25,178 nucleotides of DNA from Chloroflexota bacterium (GTDB lineage: Bacteria; Chloroflexota; Dehalococcoidia; Dehalococcoidales; WRFJ01). A program made the translations under genes and the position numbers. The notes beneath the pieces were generated by a model. That model did not search any database. It was not told the DNA's origin and was given only the letters and a program-made list of their open reading frames with translations. The DNA lies in contig WRFJ01000002.1 of the NCBI GenBank assembly GCA_009778865.1, forward strand, positions 1 through 25,178, given 5' to 3'. This document shows positions 6,605 through 14,568 of the stretch, piece by piece (position 1 is the stretch's first letter; each line of letters starts with the position of its first letter).

Positions 6605-6985
6605 ATGAATTTACTACACAGTTTGTCTCTTATTAAAAAATTTAGAATGGGTCCTCAGGAATTAGCCATTATATGTATTGTTATAGCCTTGATTAGTATC
6701 CCATTCTTAATAAACAAAGCTAAAAATCGTAAAAACCGACCACAAGAAATAAGAGAGTACCAACCTAAAGTCAAAGCAACCAAAACTCCCAAATATAAAG
6801 AGGATTATCAGGGCGGTCCCTCTTATTTCTTAATTTTCTCAATTATTTTCGTACTTTTGGGTATTATAGGCACTATTGCTGCTTTTGCCTTGGCCGGCTT
6901 TACTTGGTGGGTAGTTATACCCATAGTGATGATAATATTAGGCGCCCTCTTTTTTTATATCAGCAATAAAAACAACGAAGATTAG
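6605..6985 (+). CDS. Small three-helix membrane protein
   Basis: I do not recognise this 126-residue protein. One membrane helix lies near the N-terminus (LAIICIVIALISIPFLI). A basic, proline-containing linker rich in Lys and Arg follows (KAKNRKNRPQEIREYQPKVK). A hairpin of two more helices comes next (YFLIFSIIFVLLGIIGTIAA and WWVVIPIVMIILGALFF), and the tail is short and acidic. The start is the ATG at 6605, beginning MNLLHSLSL, with AAAGGTAAAAGC before it. NAD kinase follows 23 bases downstream on the same strand, so they may be co-transcribed. Confidence 0.7.
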   Translation: MNLLHSLSLIKKFRMGPQELAIICIVIALISIPFLINKAKNRKNRPQEIREYQPKVKATKTPKYKEDYQGGPSYFLIFSIIFVLLGIIGTIAAFALAGFTWWVVIPIVMIILGALFFYISNKNNED

Positions 6986-7008
6986 ATTTTATAAAAGGTT
7001 TGTATTGT

Positions 7009-7866
7009 ATGGGAAATAAACAGATCGGCATTGTTTACCACCCGTTAAATGAGCGGGCGCACAAGCTGGCCGAAGTGTTATATGAGCATTTAATCCAAAG
7101 CAATCAATATGACGGCTGGATCTGTTCTGCTTGGGAAGCTTCCGAGCTTAAAGAAAAAACCAAAACCGCCGAATTTATCGTAACAACCGGCGGCGATGGT
7201 ACAATTCTGCGTGTCGTTCAGGCTTTAGAGGGACGTACAGTGCCCATTACCGGTGTTAATTTCGGACGCGTGGGTTTTCTTACCGAGCTTTCTCCCGATG
7301 AAACTGACCTACTGCCGGAGCTTTTTTTAGGCCAAGCCGGCTGGATAGACGAACGTGCTTTATTGCGCTGTGAACATTATCCAGTTACTGACCCGCAAAA
7401 CTCACATGTTTTTTATGCTTTAAACGACATAGTAATAGCCAGGGGACGCATTGCTCGCATCATCCGCTTGCAGATACGTTTAAACGACGAATATTTTACA
7501 ACTTACAAAGCTGATGGTGTGATTTCTTCCACCGCCACTGGCTCTACAGCTTACAATATCGCTGCCGGTGGGCCAGTTTTAGAGCCCTCCAGCAAACACT
7601 TTATAGTCAACCCCATCTCAGCGCATATGTCTCCTGAATATCCGCTGGTACTGCGTCCTGAAAAATATGTTGATTTTGTGGTAGATACTCACCATGAGGC
7701 AGTATTGTGTGTAGACGGCCATATTCACGTTATACTGGCTTCTGGAGACCGTATCCGTGTAACAGTAGATGAAAATCGCGTGATTAATTTTCTGCGTTAT
7801 CATCGTAAAGGCTCTTTCTACAGTACTCTTGAACAAAGGTTAAAAGGAAATGAATTCTTCAAATAG
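7009..7866 (+). CDS. nadK: NAD kinase
   Basis: This protein phosphorylates NAD to NADP with ATP or polyphosphate. The signature motifs are all present in its 285 residues: the GGDGT loop (TTGGDGTILRVVQ), the GVNFGRVGFLTEL strand-turn, the LNDIVIARG segment, and the long conserved TTYKADGVISSTATGSTAYN run followed by AAGGPVLEP, then NPISAHMSPEYPLVLRP. The start is taken at ATG 7009 (MGNKQIGIVYH), because AAAAGG is 10 bases upstream. An in-frame TTG at 7000 is too close to that site. The end overlaps the next gene by 17 bases, so translation is probably coupled. Confidence 0.96.
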   Translation: MGNKQIGIVYHPLNERAHKLAEVLYEHLIQSNQYDGWICSAWEASELKEKTKTAEFIVTTGGDGTILRVVQALEGRTVPITGVNFGRVGFLTELSPDETDLLPELFLGQAGWIDERALLRCEHYPVTDPQNSHVFYALNDIVIARGRIARIIRLQIRLNDEYFTTYKADGVISSTATGSTAYNIAAGGPVLEPSSKHFIVNPISAHMSPEYPLVLRPEKYVDFVVDTHHEAVLCVDGHIHVILASGDRIRVTVDENRVINFLRYHRKGSFYSTLEQRLKGNEFFK

Positions 7867-8329
7867 TTTAATTACTAAAGCTACTATTAAAGACGCCAAA
7901 GATATACACAAGCTTATTAACGAATTTGCCGATAAGGGTCGCATGCTGGCTCGTTCACTCGCTGACGTGTATGAAAACCTACGTGATTATTTTGTAATAA
8001 AAGAAGATGATGAAGTCGTTGCTTGTGCGGCTTTACATATCTGCTGGGCAGACTTAGCCGAAGTAAAATCTTTAGCGGTAAGTAAGCTTCATCAGCAAAA
8101 AGGCTATGGCCGCGCTATAGTACAGGCTTGCTTGGAAGACGCCAAAAATTTGCATATTGCACGAGTCTTTGCTCTGACATACGAAGGGCAGTTCTTCACA
8201 GCCATTGGTTTTAAAGAACTGGAAAAAAGAGAGTTGCCACACAAAGTTTGGGGTGAATGTTACCGCTGCCCCAAATTCCCCGACTGTGATGAAATTGCCG
8301 TAGTTTATGATCTGCCAGTAGAAAACTAA
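7850..8329 (+). CDS. argA: GNAT acetyltransferase, short ArgA-type (N-acetylglutamate synthase-like)
   Basis: This 159-residue single-domain GNAT has the markers of stand-alone ArgA-type enzymes: ARSLADVYENLRDYFV, CAALHICWADLAEVKSLAV, the acetyl-CoA loop QQKGYGRA, VFALTYEGQFFTAIGF, and the C-terminal LPHKVWGECYRCPKFPDCDE with its three cysteines. Such proteins make N-acetylglutamate, the first intermediate of arginine synthesis. No other arg gene lies in the window, so the assignment rests on sequence alone. The start at 7850 lies inside the end of nadK and has AAAGGTTAAAAGG upstream. Confidence 0.8.
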   Translation: MNSSNSLITKATIKDAKDIHKLINEFADKGRMLARSLADVYENLRDYFVIKEDDEVVACAALHICWADLAEVKSLAVSKLHQQKGYGRAIVQACLEDAKNLHIARVFALTYEGQFFTAIGFKELEKRELPHKVWGECYRCPKFPDCDEIAVVYDLPVEN

Positions 8330-8340
8330 CAGACTATATT

Positions 8341-8880
8341 ATGGAAGAAAAAACACTATCCTCAAAAATAATATTCAGCGGAGAGCGCATTCAAGTGCGT
8401 GTAGACGAAGTACAAGCCAAAGATAAAAAGTCTAAGCGTGAAATAGTAGAACATAAACCAGTAGTGGCAGTTATAGCTATAGACGGCCAAAATTTTGTTT
8501 TAGTAAGACAATTTCGTAAAGCTGTTGAGCAAGAAGTGCTGGAAATTGTAGCCGGTGGCATTGAAGAAGACGAAAGCCCGTCACAGGCTGCCCAAAGAGA
8601 GTTGGCTGAAGAAACTGGTTTTATGGCTGGTAAGATAACGAAATTGGGTGCTTTTTTTACTACGCCAGGTTTTTGCAGCGAATATATGTATTTATATTTG
8701 GCCGAACAGCTTTTCCCGCATAAATTAAAAGCCGAAGACACAGACGATATTACTGTTGTACACTTAAAAGCCGGAGAATTCATGTCTCTTATAAGCAACG
8801 GTCAAATAAAAGACGGTAAAACCTTAGCGGCCGTAGCTCTTTATCAAGCCTATCTCAAAAATGAAAATAAAAAGTCCTAA
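8341..8880 (+). CDS. Nudix hydrolase, ADP-ribose pyrophosphatase type
   Basis: This 179-residue protein has a complete Nudix box (GGIEEDE, then REL and EETGF) at about residues 76-98. Upstream is the core strand VVAVIAIDGQNFVLVRQFR with the QFRKAVE segment usual for ADP-sugar pyrophosphatases. Downstream are FFTTPGFCSEYMYLYLAE and the conserved C-terminal IKDGKTLAAVALY. It probably cleaves ADP-ribose to AMP and ribose 5-phosphate, clearing a reactive by-product of NAD turnover, which fits its place behind nadK. The gap to the previous gene is 11 bases, so the three genes look like one operon. Confidence 0.9.
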   Translation: MEEKTLSSKIIFSGERIQVRVDEVQAKDKKSKREIVEHKPVVAVIAIDGQNFVLVRQFRKAVEQEVLEIVAGGIEEDESPSQAAQRELAEETGFMAGKITKLGAFFTTPGFCSEYMYLYLAEQLFPHKLKAEDTDDITVVHLKAGEFMSLISNGQIKDGKTLAAVALYQAYLKNENKKS

Positions 8881-8901
8881 AAACTGTTGATGTGAGGAAT
8901 T

Positions 8902-9338
8902 ATGGACGTTATAAATTTCATCTTGGGAAACGGAGCTAAGACGATAATTGTCCTTATGCTTCTTTAATTATGTTAAAACTGCTTTTGGCTATTCCTGAAT
9001 ATGCCGAGACTGAGATTGCAAAAAATACAGCTACGGGACTACTTACGCTATGGGAAAATAGCTTAGAACTTCATCCGCATATGTTCTATATGGGAACTGA
9101 TTTTAGAAAACTTAAAGCTCCAGCCATGTGGTATGATATAGTAAGTGTGACGGATGTGTTAAGCAATATGAAATCCGTTAAATCAGATGCGCGTTTTATG
9201 AAAATAGTTTCATTAGTTAAGAGTAAACAAGACAGTAGCAAGCTATTTACACCAGAAGCAGTTTTTCAAAAATTTAAAGAGTGGGATTTTGGCCAAAAGA
9301 AAACCCCGCCACCGTATTTGACATATTTATGTTACTAA
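8902..9338 (+). pseudogene. Broken gene: start fragment plus C-terminal domain of a conserved protein
   Basis: GTGAGG is followed by an ATG and a 21-codon frame (MDVINFILGNGAKTIIVLML) that stops at 8967. A second frame from 8970 to 9338 encodes 122 residues, including TGLLTLWENSLELHPHMFYM, GTDFRKLKAPAMWYDIVSV, LVKSKQDSSKLFTPEAVF and DFGQKKTPPPYLTYLCY. The second part resembles the C-terminal region of a conserved family sometimes labelled squalene-cyclase-like or, misleadingly, NifH. The start fragment looks like the beginning of such a protein, with the middle deleted. Resemblance is from memory. The second frame could be a short gene of its own. Confidence 0.5.
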
Positions 9339-9533
9339 ATACTGACTAAGACATGACTAAATGATTAATAACAATCCTCCCAACTTAACAACTTTCAACT
9401 AACAATTAAATATAAAGTTTAGATTTATACCTAATTTCTCGTGTTTTTACAACAAATGCGGCTCTTCATTTGATTAGATCGGATATAAATTGCAATCCCA
9501 AGTTCACAGAGCATTATTGTTCCAATACACTTT

Positions 9534-9595
9534 GATTTCTATAAACAAAAGAGAGGGCAAGTTTTACCATGCCCTCTCTTTTGTTTATAGAAATC
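9534..9595. terminator. Very long perfect hairpin terminator
   Basis: A perfect 26-bp inverted repeat (9534-9559 and 9570-9595) has a 10-base loop. Its core is GAGAGGGCA/TGCCCTCTC with A- and T-rich outer ends, so it works in either direction. It lies 14 bases after the stop of the minus-strand secreted-protein gene and is most simply its terminator. Between 9339 and 9533 I see nothing. Confidence 0.85.
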
Positions 9596-9609
9596 TTGAA
9601 TATATTCTG

Positions 9610-10713
9610 TTAATCCCAGAAATCCATCGGGATTGTATCGCCGAATGCTTCAACTACGCCAGTTAAATAAGCATCAATATCATCACAACCTAAGAAGATA
9701 AGTGCATCAATCAATCCAAGCTCTAAACTAGCAGTCCAAACAGATTCAGCCGCTACATAATCAGTAAAATCCTGGAAAGCAAAATATGGGGGAAGATTAT
9801 CTGCACCATAAAATGCACAAAGTGCATTATAGTGTGCTATGCCGCCATTGTTGTATAAAGATAATCTAACAGCGTCATTATAGATTTTAGTAGTATCATC
9901 GCCATGGTAGAAATCATTCCACAGCTGAACATAAGCCCTATATTTGAGATATGCTTGCCCTTCTTCTGTGTCTTTGATAGACTTGTCTGTGTTGCCTACA
10001 TACCAGAATGTGATCTCATAGTGGCCATTAGCAACAGGTTTTATCAACGCGGTAATGTCTGCATCAGTACCATTTACAGTCATATCAAAGTTGCCACTGT
10101 CTTTCGTCACATAAGAACATACAAACCCTTCAACTCTTGCCATGTCTGCTGGATTATTGTTGCGTATAGCAGCAAGATACAGATTTAAGAAAGTAAAGCC
10201 GTTGACATCATTCAACCATTCTACATATGCCTCTTCGGTACTAACAAAAGTTTCTCCTACATCAGGATAAACAAGGTATTCGCCAGTACCAACTACTCTG
10301 TGGAAGACCGTGATTGAAAAGTCAATTGGGTCTGCAATTGGAGTAGCAGGTTCTTTTGCAGGGTGGGTCAACTGAATATTTTTGCCATCAGGTACGCCAC
10401 TCTTGTTGCTAAACGATATCCATTCTGTGCATCCGCATTGTGTGCATTTCCACACTTCACCTGCAGGCACTACAACATCCCAAATCGTGGGATCGTTGGC
10501 GTTTCTCGTTAAGCTAACATCCAATTTCTTACCAAAATCTTTGTCCTTGCCTTCAATATAGGTTTTGCCGTTTCCACCATCGCAATTACAATGGAAAGCA
10601 AACCCTTGTACTGTAGCTTCATTGCAATCCGCTACTGCTTTTGCCGCAACCGCTTGTCCTGCAAAGGCTAATAGAAAAACGGCCACTAACATGGTTACCA
10701 AAATTTTTTTCAT
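9610..10713 (-). CDS. Secreted Cys-containing protein of unknown function
   Basis: This 367-residue protein has a textbook signal peptide (MKKILVTMLVAVFLLAFAGQAVA, cleavage near residue 23). The N-terminal part of the mature protein holds cysteine pairs (FHCNCDGG and WKCTQCGCTEW) that look like a metal site or disulphide knot. The rest is acidic and rich in aromatic residues (NGHYEITFWYVGNT, YLKYRAYVQLWNDFYHG) and lacks membrane helices or a sortase signal. GGGAG is just before the ATG. A TATAAT-like box lies near 10763-10768 on the minus strand. The gene stands alone with its own strong terminator, as expected for an abundant exported or surface protein. I recognise no family. Confidence 0.85.
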   Translation of the reverse strand: MKKILVTMLVAVFLLAFAGQAVAAKAVADCNEATVQGFAFHCNCDGGNGKTYIEGKDKDFGKKLDVSLTRNANDPTIWDVVVPAGEVWKCTQCGCTEWISFSNKSGVPDGKNIQLTHPAKEPATPIADPIDFSITVFHRVVGTGEYLVYPDVGETFVSTEEAYVEWLNDVNGFTFLNLYLAAIRNNNPADMARVEGFVCSYVTKDSGNFDMTVNGTDADITALIKPVANGHYEITFWYVGNTDKSIKDTEEGQAYLKYRAYVQLWNDFYHGDDTTKIYNDAVRLSLYNNGGIAHYNALCAFYGADNLPPYFAFQDFTDYVAAESVWTASLELGLIDALIFLGCDDIDAYLTGVVEAFGDTIPMDFWD

Positions 10714-10795
10714 CTATACTCCCGACCAAACTTCTATTCTCTTAGAAGAAGTCCAATATATTATTATATTGATACCTCAACATTGCAATCTCTAA

Positions 10796-11275
10796 AATTC
10801 TTTGTGGTGCACAATATTTAGCAAATTTAACTAAATTGTGTCCGCATAAAATTGCAACGTATTAATATCAATACAGTGTAATGGTACGTCTCGCTACATC
10901 CCATGTCAATAGTTTTAATGAAATTTTTTTATATATTTTATATATTTATATATATTTATAATGCTGTCATTCTTTACAATTATGCATGAAATAATAGGCC
11001 TCAACAATACAATAACGAAGCACTCCCCGCAGCAAGCTACGAGGTATCAGCCCTAGCTCGCTACGCTCGCATAAAAGGAACGCCCCAAAGGGCGAGGTAT
11101 TGACCATGAAACGAATAAAATATAGGTCAAAATAAACCTATATTCAAAGAGTTTATCAATAAAAATGGTTATTTTACCAATTTTTCCTGATAACTACTAA
11201 CAAAGCTATAATACAGAGTATAATGGCTATTATACCTATTAGCCAAAGCTATAATTTGCATAAAATTGCCTTTTT
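10796..11275. other. Gene-free AT-rich stretch
   Basis: No convincing coding frame is visible here. It holds a tract of TATATA/TTTATA repeats (10926-10965), the palindromic element at 11018-11101, and a short hairpin (ATATAGGT/ACCTATAT) near 11120-11145. Confidence 0.6.
11018..11101. repeat. REP-like palindromic element
   Basis: A compact GC-rich block sits in otherwise AT-rich DNA. It contains an imperfect hairpin CCCCGCAGCAAGCTACGAGG (11024-11043), the direct repeat GCTCGC-TAC-GCTCGC, and a perfect small hairpin CGCCC-CAAA-GGGCG (11081-11094). Both hairpins are followed by GAGGTAT, a shared tail that argues for two related palindromic units. This form is typical of dispersed intergenic repeats. 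Other copies cannot be seen in this window. Confidence 0.55.
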
Positions 11276-11611
11276 TTAACACATGCGACCCATAACATCA
11301 CCAGCCAAAAGATGAAAATGAAGATGGTTTACCGTCTGACCACCGTCCGGGCCGTTATTGGCCACCAGTCTAAAACCTCTTTTGGCCACACCCTGCTGTT
11401 CGGCAATCTTTTTAGCTGCAGTTACTATATCCACTAAAAGCGGGCCATCTTCATCGCTTACTTCAACTACAGACGCAATATGTTTCTTGGGCACAATCAG
11501 AATATGCACCGGAGCTTGCGGATAGATATCTTTAAAAGCTATTACTTGCTCATCTTCATATACTTTACGCGAGGGAGCTTTACCGCTGACGATATCACAA
11601 AAAATACACAT
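11276..11611 (-). CDS. HIT-family nucleotide hydrolase (HinT-like)
   Basis: This 111-residue protein opens with CIFCDIVSGKAPSRKVYEDE, the usual zinc-binding start of Hint proteins, and carries the histidine triad HLHFHLLAG near the C-terminus. APVHILIVPKKHI and RLVANNGPDGGQTVNHLH are also typical. Hint enzymes hydrolyse AMP-lysine and similar adenosine phosphoramidates. The end (GDVMGRMC) is a little shorter than usual. It lies 20 bases after fumarase beta on the same strand, preceded by AAAAGG, so it is probably the third gene of that operon. Confidence 0.92.
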   Translation of the reverse strand: MCIFCDIVSGKAPSRKVYEDEQVIAFKDIYPQAPVHILIVPKKHIASVVEVSDEDGPLLVDIVTAAKKIAEQQGVAKRGFRLVANNGPDGGQTVNHLHFHLLAGDVMGRMC

Positions 11612-11631
11612 GGTTTATACCTTTTCATTTT

Positions 11632-12186
11632 TCATATAACATTTATATTTACAGGCGCTTTTTTAATAAGATCCCCACCTGCATTGTCCAAAATGACCAC
11701 AGTCTGCATATCAGCTACCCTTAAAAGCAAAATAGCCTCAGCACCCAAATCCTCATAAGCTATTGTTTGGCAGGAATATACGTTTTGGGCTACTAGTGCT
11801 CCACAACCGCCTAAAGCCATTAAGTATACAGCACCATTATCTTTAAAAGCCTTGTTTACATTCAAACTGCGAGCACCTTTGCCTATAACAGCTTTAATTC
11901 CATTTTCCAGCATCAACGGCGTATATTTATCCATACGCGAGGAGGTAGTAGGCCCACAAGAGCCGATAATGTTGCCGGGGCGCGTGGGCGTAGGACCCAT
12001 ATAGTAAATAGTCTGTCCCTGTAAATTAAAAGGCGGCAACTCATTATTATTAATAGTCTCGCACATGCGTTTGTGAGCGGCGTCTCTAGCGACGTAAATT
12101 TCTCCGCTGATAAAAACAGTATCTCCGGCGCGTAGTTTGGCCAAATCTTCATTTTTAAAAGGCGAGATCATATGATAAATACTCAT
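11632..12186 (-). CDS. Fumarate hydratase class I, beta subunit (Fe-S type)
   Basis: This 184-residue protein matches the C-terminal (beta) half of class I fumarases and of L-tartrate dehydratase. It has LRAGDTVFISGEIYVARDAAHKR, the substrate loop GPTTSSRMD, and the KGARSLNV and GCGALVAQNV segments. It pairs with the alpha subunit, whose stop overlaps its ATG by 4 bases, to interconvert fumarate and malate. With malate dehydrogenase, isocitrate dehydrogenase and an aconitase-like enzyme in the same window, fumarase is preferred over tartrate dehydratase. Confidence 0.93.
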   Translation of the reverse strand: MSIYHMISPFKNEDLAKLRAGDTVFISGEIYVARDAAHKRMCETINNNELPPFNLQGQTIYYMGPTPTRPGNIIGSCGPTTSSRMDKYTPLMLENGIKAVIGKGARSLNVNKAFKDNGAVYLMALGGCGALVAQNVYSCQTIAYEDLGAEAILLLRVADMQTVVILDNAGGDLIKKAPVNINVI

Positions 12187-13028
12187 AATATAATCTCGGC
12201 ATGTCTAGCTGAATGGCAACCTAAATTAATACCCAATGGTAAACTAGCCATATGGCAGGGAGCAGAAAGCACATGTACTCCTAAAGCTGTAACTGTACCA
12301 CCAAAACCCAAAGTACCTACGCCGCTATCATTTACTGCTTGCAATATATCCTGTTCAAGAGCAGCATCTTCTTCGATTTTGCTAGGCTCTCCTGTTTTAC
12401 GCAATAGAGCTTTTTTGCTCATAATCATAGCTGTTTCGGCATTGCCGCCGACACCTATACCAATTACTAGCGGTGGACAAGGATTGCCGCCGGCCAGACA
12501 TACAGCATCTACCACCGAGGAAATAATACCTTCGCATCCATCCGATGGTTTTAGCATATATAAGCGACTCATATTTTCACTGCCGCCGCCTTTAGCCATA
12601 AAACTTATTTTGATTTTATTGCCGCGTACTATCTCAGTATGAATAACCGCCGGTGTATTGTCTTGAGTATTAGCGCGCATAGTGTAGGGCATTTCTACAA
12701 TAGATTTGCGCAAATAACCCTTCTTATAAGATAGGCGCACGCCTTGATTAATAGCATCATGTAGTAAACCACCTTTAATGCGTACTTCTTGCCCTATTTC
12801 CACAAAAATCACCGCTGTACCGGTGTCTTGGCATAATGGATATTGCCCTTGAGCAGCTAACTTGGCATTTTCCAAAATAGCTTTGAGAGCTTCTTTGGCA
12901 ACAGGTGCACTTTCCTGAGCTAAAGCTTTATATAAAGCGTCCAAAACATCTTGCGGCAAATCATATGCAGAAATCAAAACTAAAGTCTGCACAGTATCTC
13001 TAATATCGTCGTAGGCTATTTCTCTCAT
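12183..13028 (-). CDS. Fumarate hydratase class I, alpha subunit (4Fe-4S)
   Basis: This 281-residue protein carries the three cysteines expected to hold the 4Fe-4S cluster: CQDTGTAVIF, PSDGCEGII and GCHSARHAEI. Other family segments are PYTMRANTQDNTPAVIHTEI, KGGGSENMSRL and ALGVHVLSAPCHMASLPLGI. It forms the catalytic half of an oxygen-sensitive fumarase with the beta subunit encoded next. The N-terminus MREIAYDDIRDTV is the usual family start. A perfect TATAAT ends only 6 bases before this ATG and no close ribosome binding site exists, so the message may be leaderless. Confidence 0.95.
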   Translation of the reverse strand: MREIAYDDIRDTVQTLVLISAYDLPQDVLDALYKALAQESAPVAKEALKAILENAKLAAQGQYPLCQDTGTAVIFVEIGQEVRIKGGLLHDAINQGVRLSYKKGYLRKSIVEMPYTMRANTQDNTPAVIHTEIVRGNKIKISFMAKGGGSENMSRLYMLKPSDGCEGIISSVVDAVCLAGGNPCPPLVIGIGVGGNAETAMIMSKKALLRKTGEPSKIEEDAALEQDILQAVNDSGVGTLGFGGTVTALGVHVLSAPCHMASLPLGINLGCHSARHAEIIL

Positions 13029-13034
13029 AATTTT

Positions 13035-13063
13035 ATTATACCTTTTTTAGAGCTTTACGTTAA
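13035..13063 (-). promoter_or_regulatory. Promoter of the fumarase operon
   Basis: On the minus strand TTAACG (13063-13058), 17 bases, then TATAAT (13040-13035). Transcription should begin at or within a base or two of the fumarase alpha ATG at 13028. Confidence 0.65.
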
Positions 13064-13114
13064 CAGTTTTTAGTATCAAAACCAAAATACGGAGACTTGG
13101 TATGCGGTGCTTGA

Positions 13115-13399
13115 TTCTTAGTATCTGAAAAGTTTAAGAATGCCTATGACAATTCTGATATTAAGGAAATAAAGAAATTTATACCGGTTGAAGTCGCTAA
13201 AATACGATATGTGAGGGAAAGTTCTCCTTTACCTCCTCAGTATTATACAGTTGATTTAGAATACAGTTTTGCAAGAGTGGACTTAAAAAAATCTAAGATT
13301 AAAGGACAGCGAGAAAAAAGATATTGTCCCCTATGCATGCCATTTCGTACTACAATAGATGTAATCAAGGGCATTTTAATGTGCGACTGGATAAACTAG
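13115..13399 (+). pseudogene. Fragment resembling an Imm11/DUF1629-type immunity protein
   Basis: A frame with no good start is open from 13115 and reads VSEKFKNAYDNSDIKEIKKF, IPVEVAKIRYV, PPQYYTVDLEY, then DLKKSKIKG and CPLC. The VSExxKxAxxxxxxxxxxFIPVEV pattern recalls the middle of immunity proteins of the Imm11/DUF1629 group found beside polymorphic toxins. The remembered match is weak, and both ends are missing. Its place at the edge of an Rhs island supports the idea. A GTG at 13211 is an unlikely start. Confidence 0.35.
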
Positions 13400-13510
13400 A
13401 AAGAACCGCGGAAGCAAAAAAGACAGATGGGCGATAGAAGAAGCAGTAATCTCTACAGTGTGGGCCTAATACCTCAAAACAGAATAAAACTTAAACGAGC
13501 AACCAAGATT

Positions 13511-13540
13511 GCCATGAGTAAATATCATGGCTTTTGTTTT
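13511..13540 (+). terminator. Intrinsic terminator
   Basis: GCCATGA and TCATGGC pair around a 7-base loop and are followed by TTTTGTTTTA. It would end any transcript from the fragment at 13115. Confidence 0.75.
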
Positions 13541-13662
13541 ATAAAGTGATAATGAAGCCGTTTTAGGAAAGTGAAAATAATAATTTGAAGTTCAAGACAA
13601 ATGAAATAGCAAAAATAAATATTGATTTGATTTTTAAACATAAAACATACTTAAAATGGCTT

Positions 13663-13691
13663 TTGCGATTGGTCAGTTAGTATGATATACT
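13663..13691 (+). promoter_or_regulatory. Promoter of the 13771 gene
   Basis: TTGCGA, 17 bases, then TATACT, leaving a leader of about 70 bases before the AAGGAGA of the next gene. Confidence 0.55.
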
Positions 13692-13770
13692 GAGGCTCAA
13701 AATATATACGTCTAATAAGATATATACAAAGTTTCCCTAAAAATTCATGCAGTAAGGAGACGGTTAGTTG

Positions 13771-14370
13771 ATGGCCTTTTATACTAGTTTAACAAAAAAC
13801 ATCAGTTATAAAATAATCATTGGCGTTTTTGCCACCATATTGATTTTAACCACAGCCACTCTGCTCTTCGTCAAGAATCCTAAAACACATACTATAAGTG
13901 ATTTAGCTGAAGCTCAGGCGGCTATTGTGAAAATTCTTAGTAAAAACGGCTTTGATTCCGATATTGAAGCTCTTAAAATGATTGAAGAAGTTGGTAATTT
14001 ATTTGTTTTATATAGAAACAATAAGACGGAAGACGTCAGTTTAGCAACTTTTCAGTCTTTCGGCATTCTTCCTAATCAATATCAAGAAATTTCGTATGGT
14101 GGTACTTCTAAACCACCTAAGCAAATAAAGACTAGCGGTTATTACGGAGCATATAAAGGAGTGCCTGAATATTTGACGCTTGGAATTGTATATGGCGTCA
14201 ATACAGATAGACAAGCGTATTCATATACTATCTCTCTTAACCAGTCGACAGAATATTCAAGACTTATAGAGGATCAGTATTTTATTCATCTTTACTATAT
14301 TGACAGATCTAAAGATAGAATTTCAGGATTTGTCTACAATAAAGATGGTGAATCTATTGGATGGCTCTAA
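13771..14370 (+). CDS. Membrane-anchored protein of unknown function
   Basis: This 199-residue protein has one N-terminal membrane helix (IIIGVFATILILTTATLLFV), so the bulk is probably outside the cell. The outer part begins with a helix (DLAEAQAAIVKILSK), then a beta-rich domain with many Tyr and Ser residues (YGAYKGVPEYLTLGIVYGV, YFIHLYYIDRSKDR), and ends ESIGWL. I recognise no family. The ATG at 13771 is chosen over the preceding TTG because AAGGAGA is 10 bases upstream. It sits alone between two pieces of toxin-related debris. Confidence 0.75.
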   Translation: MAFYTSLTKNISYKIIIGVFATILILTTATLLFVKNPKTHTISDLAEAQAAIVKILSKNGFDSDIEALKMIEEVGNLFVLYRNNKTEDVSLATFQSFGILPNQYQEISYGGTSKPPKQIKTSGYYGAYKGVPEYLTLGIVYGVNTDRQAYSYTISLNQSTEYSRLIEDQYFIHLYYIDRSKDRISGFVYNKDGESIGWL

Positions 14371-14568
14371 TACTTGTCACCTAAAATTAGCACTACCAAG
14401 AACAATACAGAATTAGCTGGTCTGCGTCGAGATTTGTTCAGAGGGTTTTTATAGTATATGTATAGAAAAGAAAAACTGATTCTTAAATTTTTGTGCCATT
14501 TGTGTGCCATAAAGACTAAAAAATGCCTATTTTGAGCGATTTTTACGATTATAATATGCAATAATTAG

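Noticed and set aside
14371..14568. Possible integrase attachment site (ATGGCACACAAATGGCACA on the minus strand)
   Set aside because: The repeated TGGCACA is suggestive of sequences near phage integrase ends, but there is no integrase, tRNA or second copy in the window to support it.
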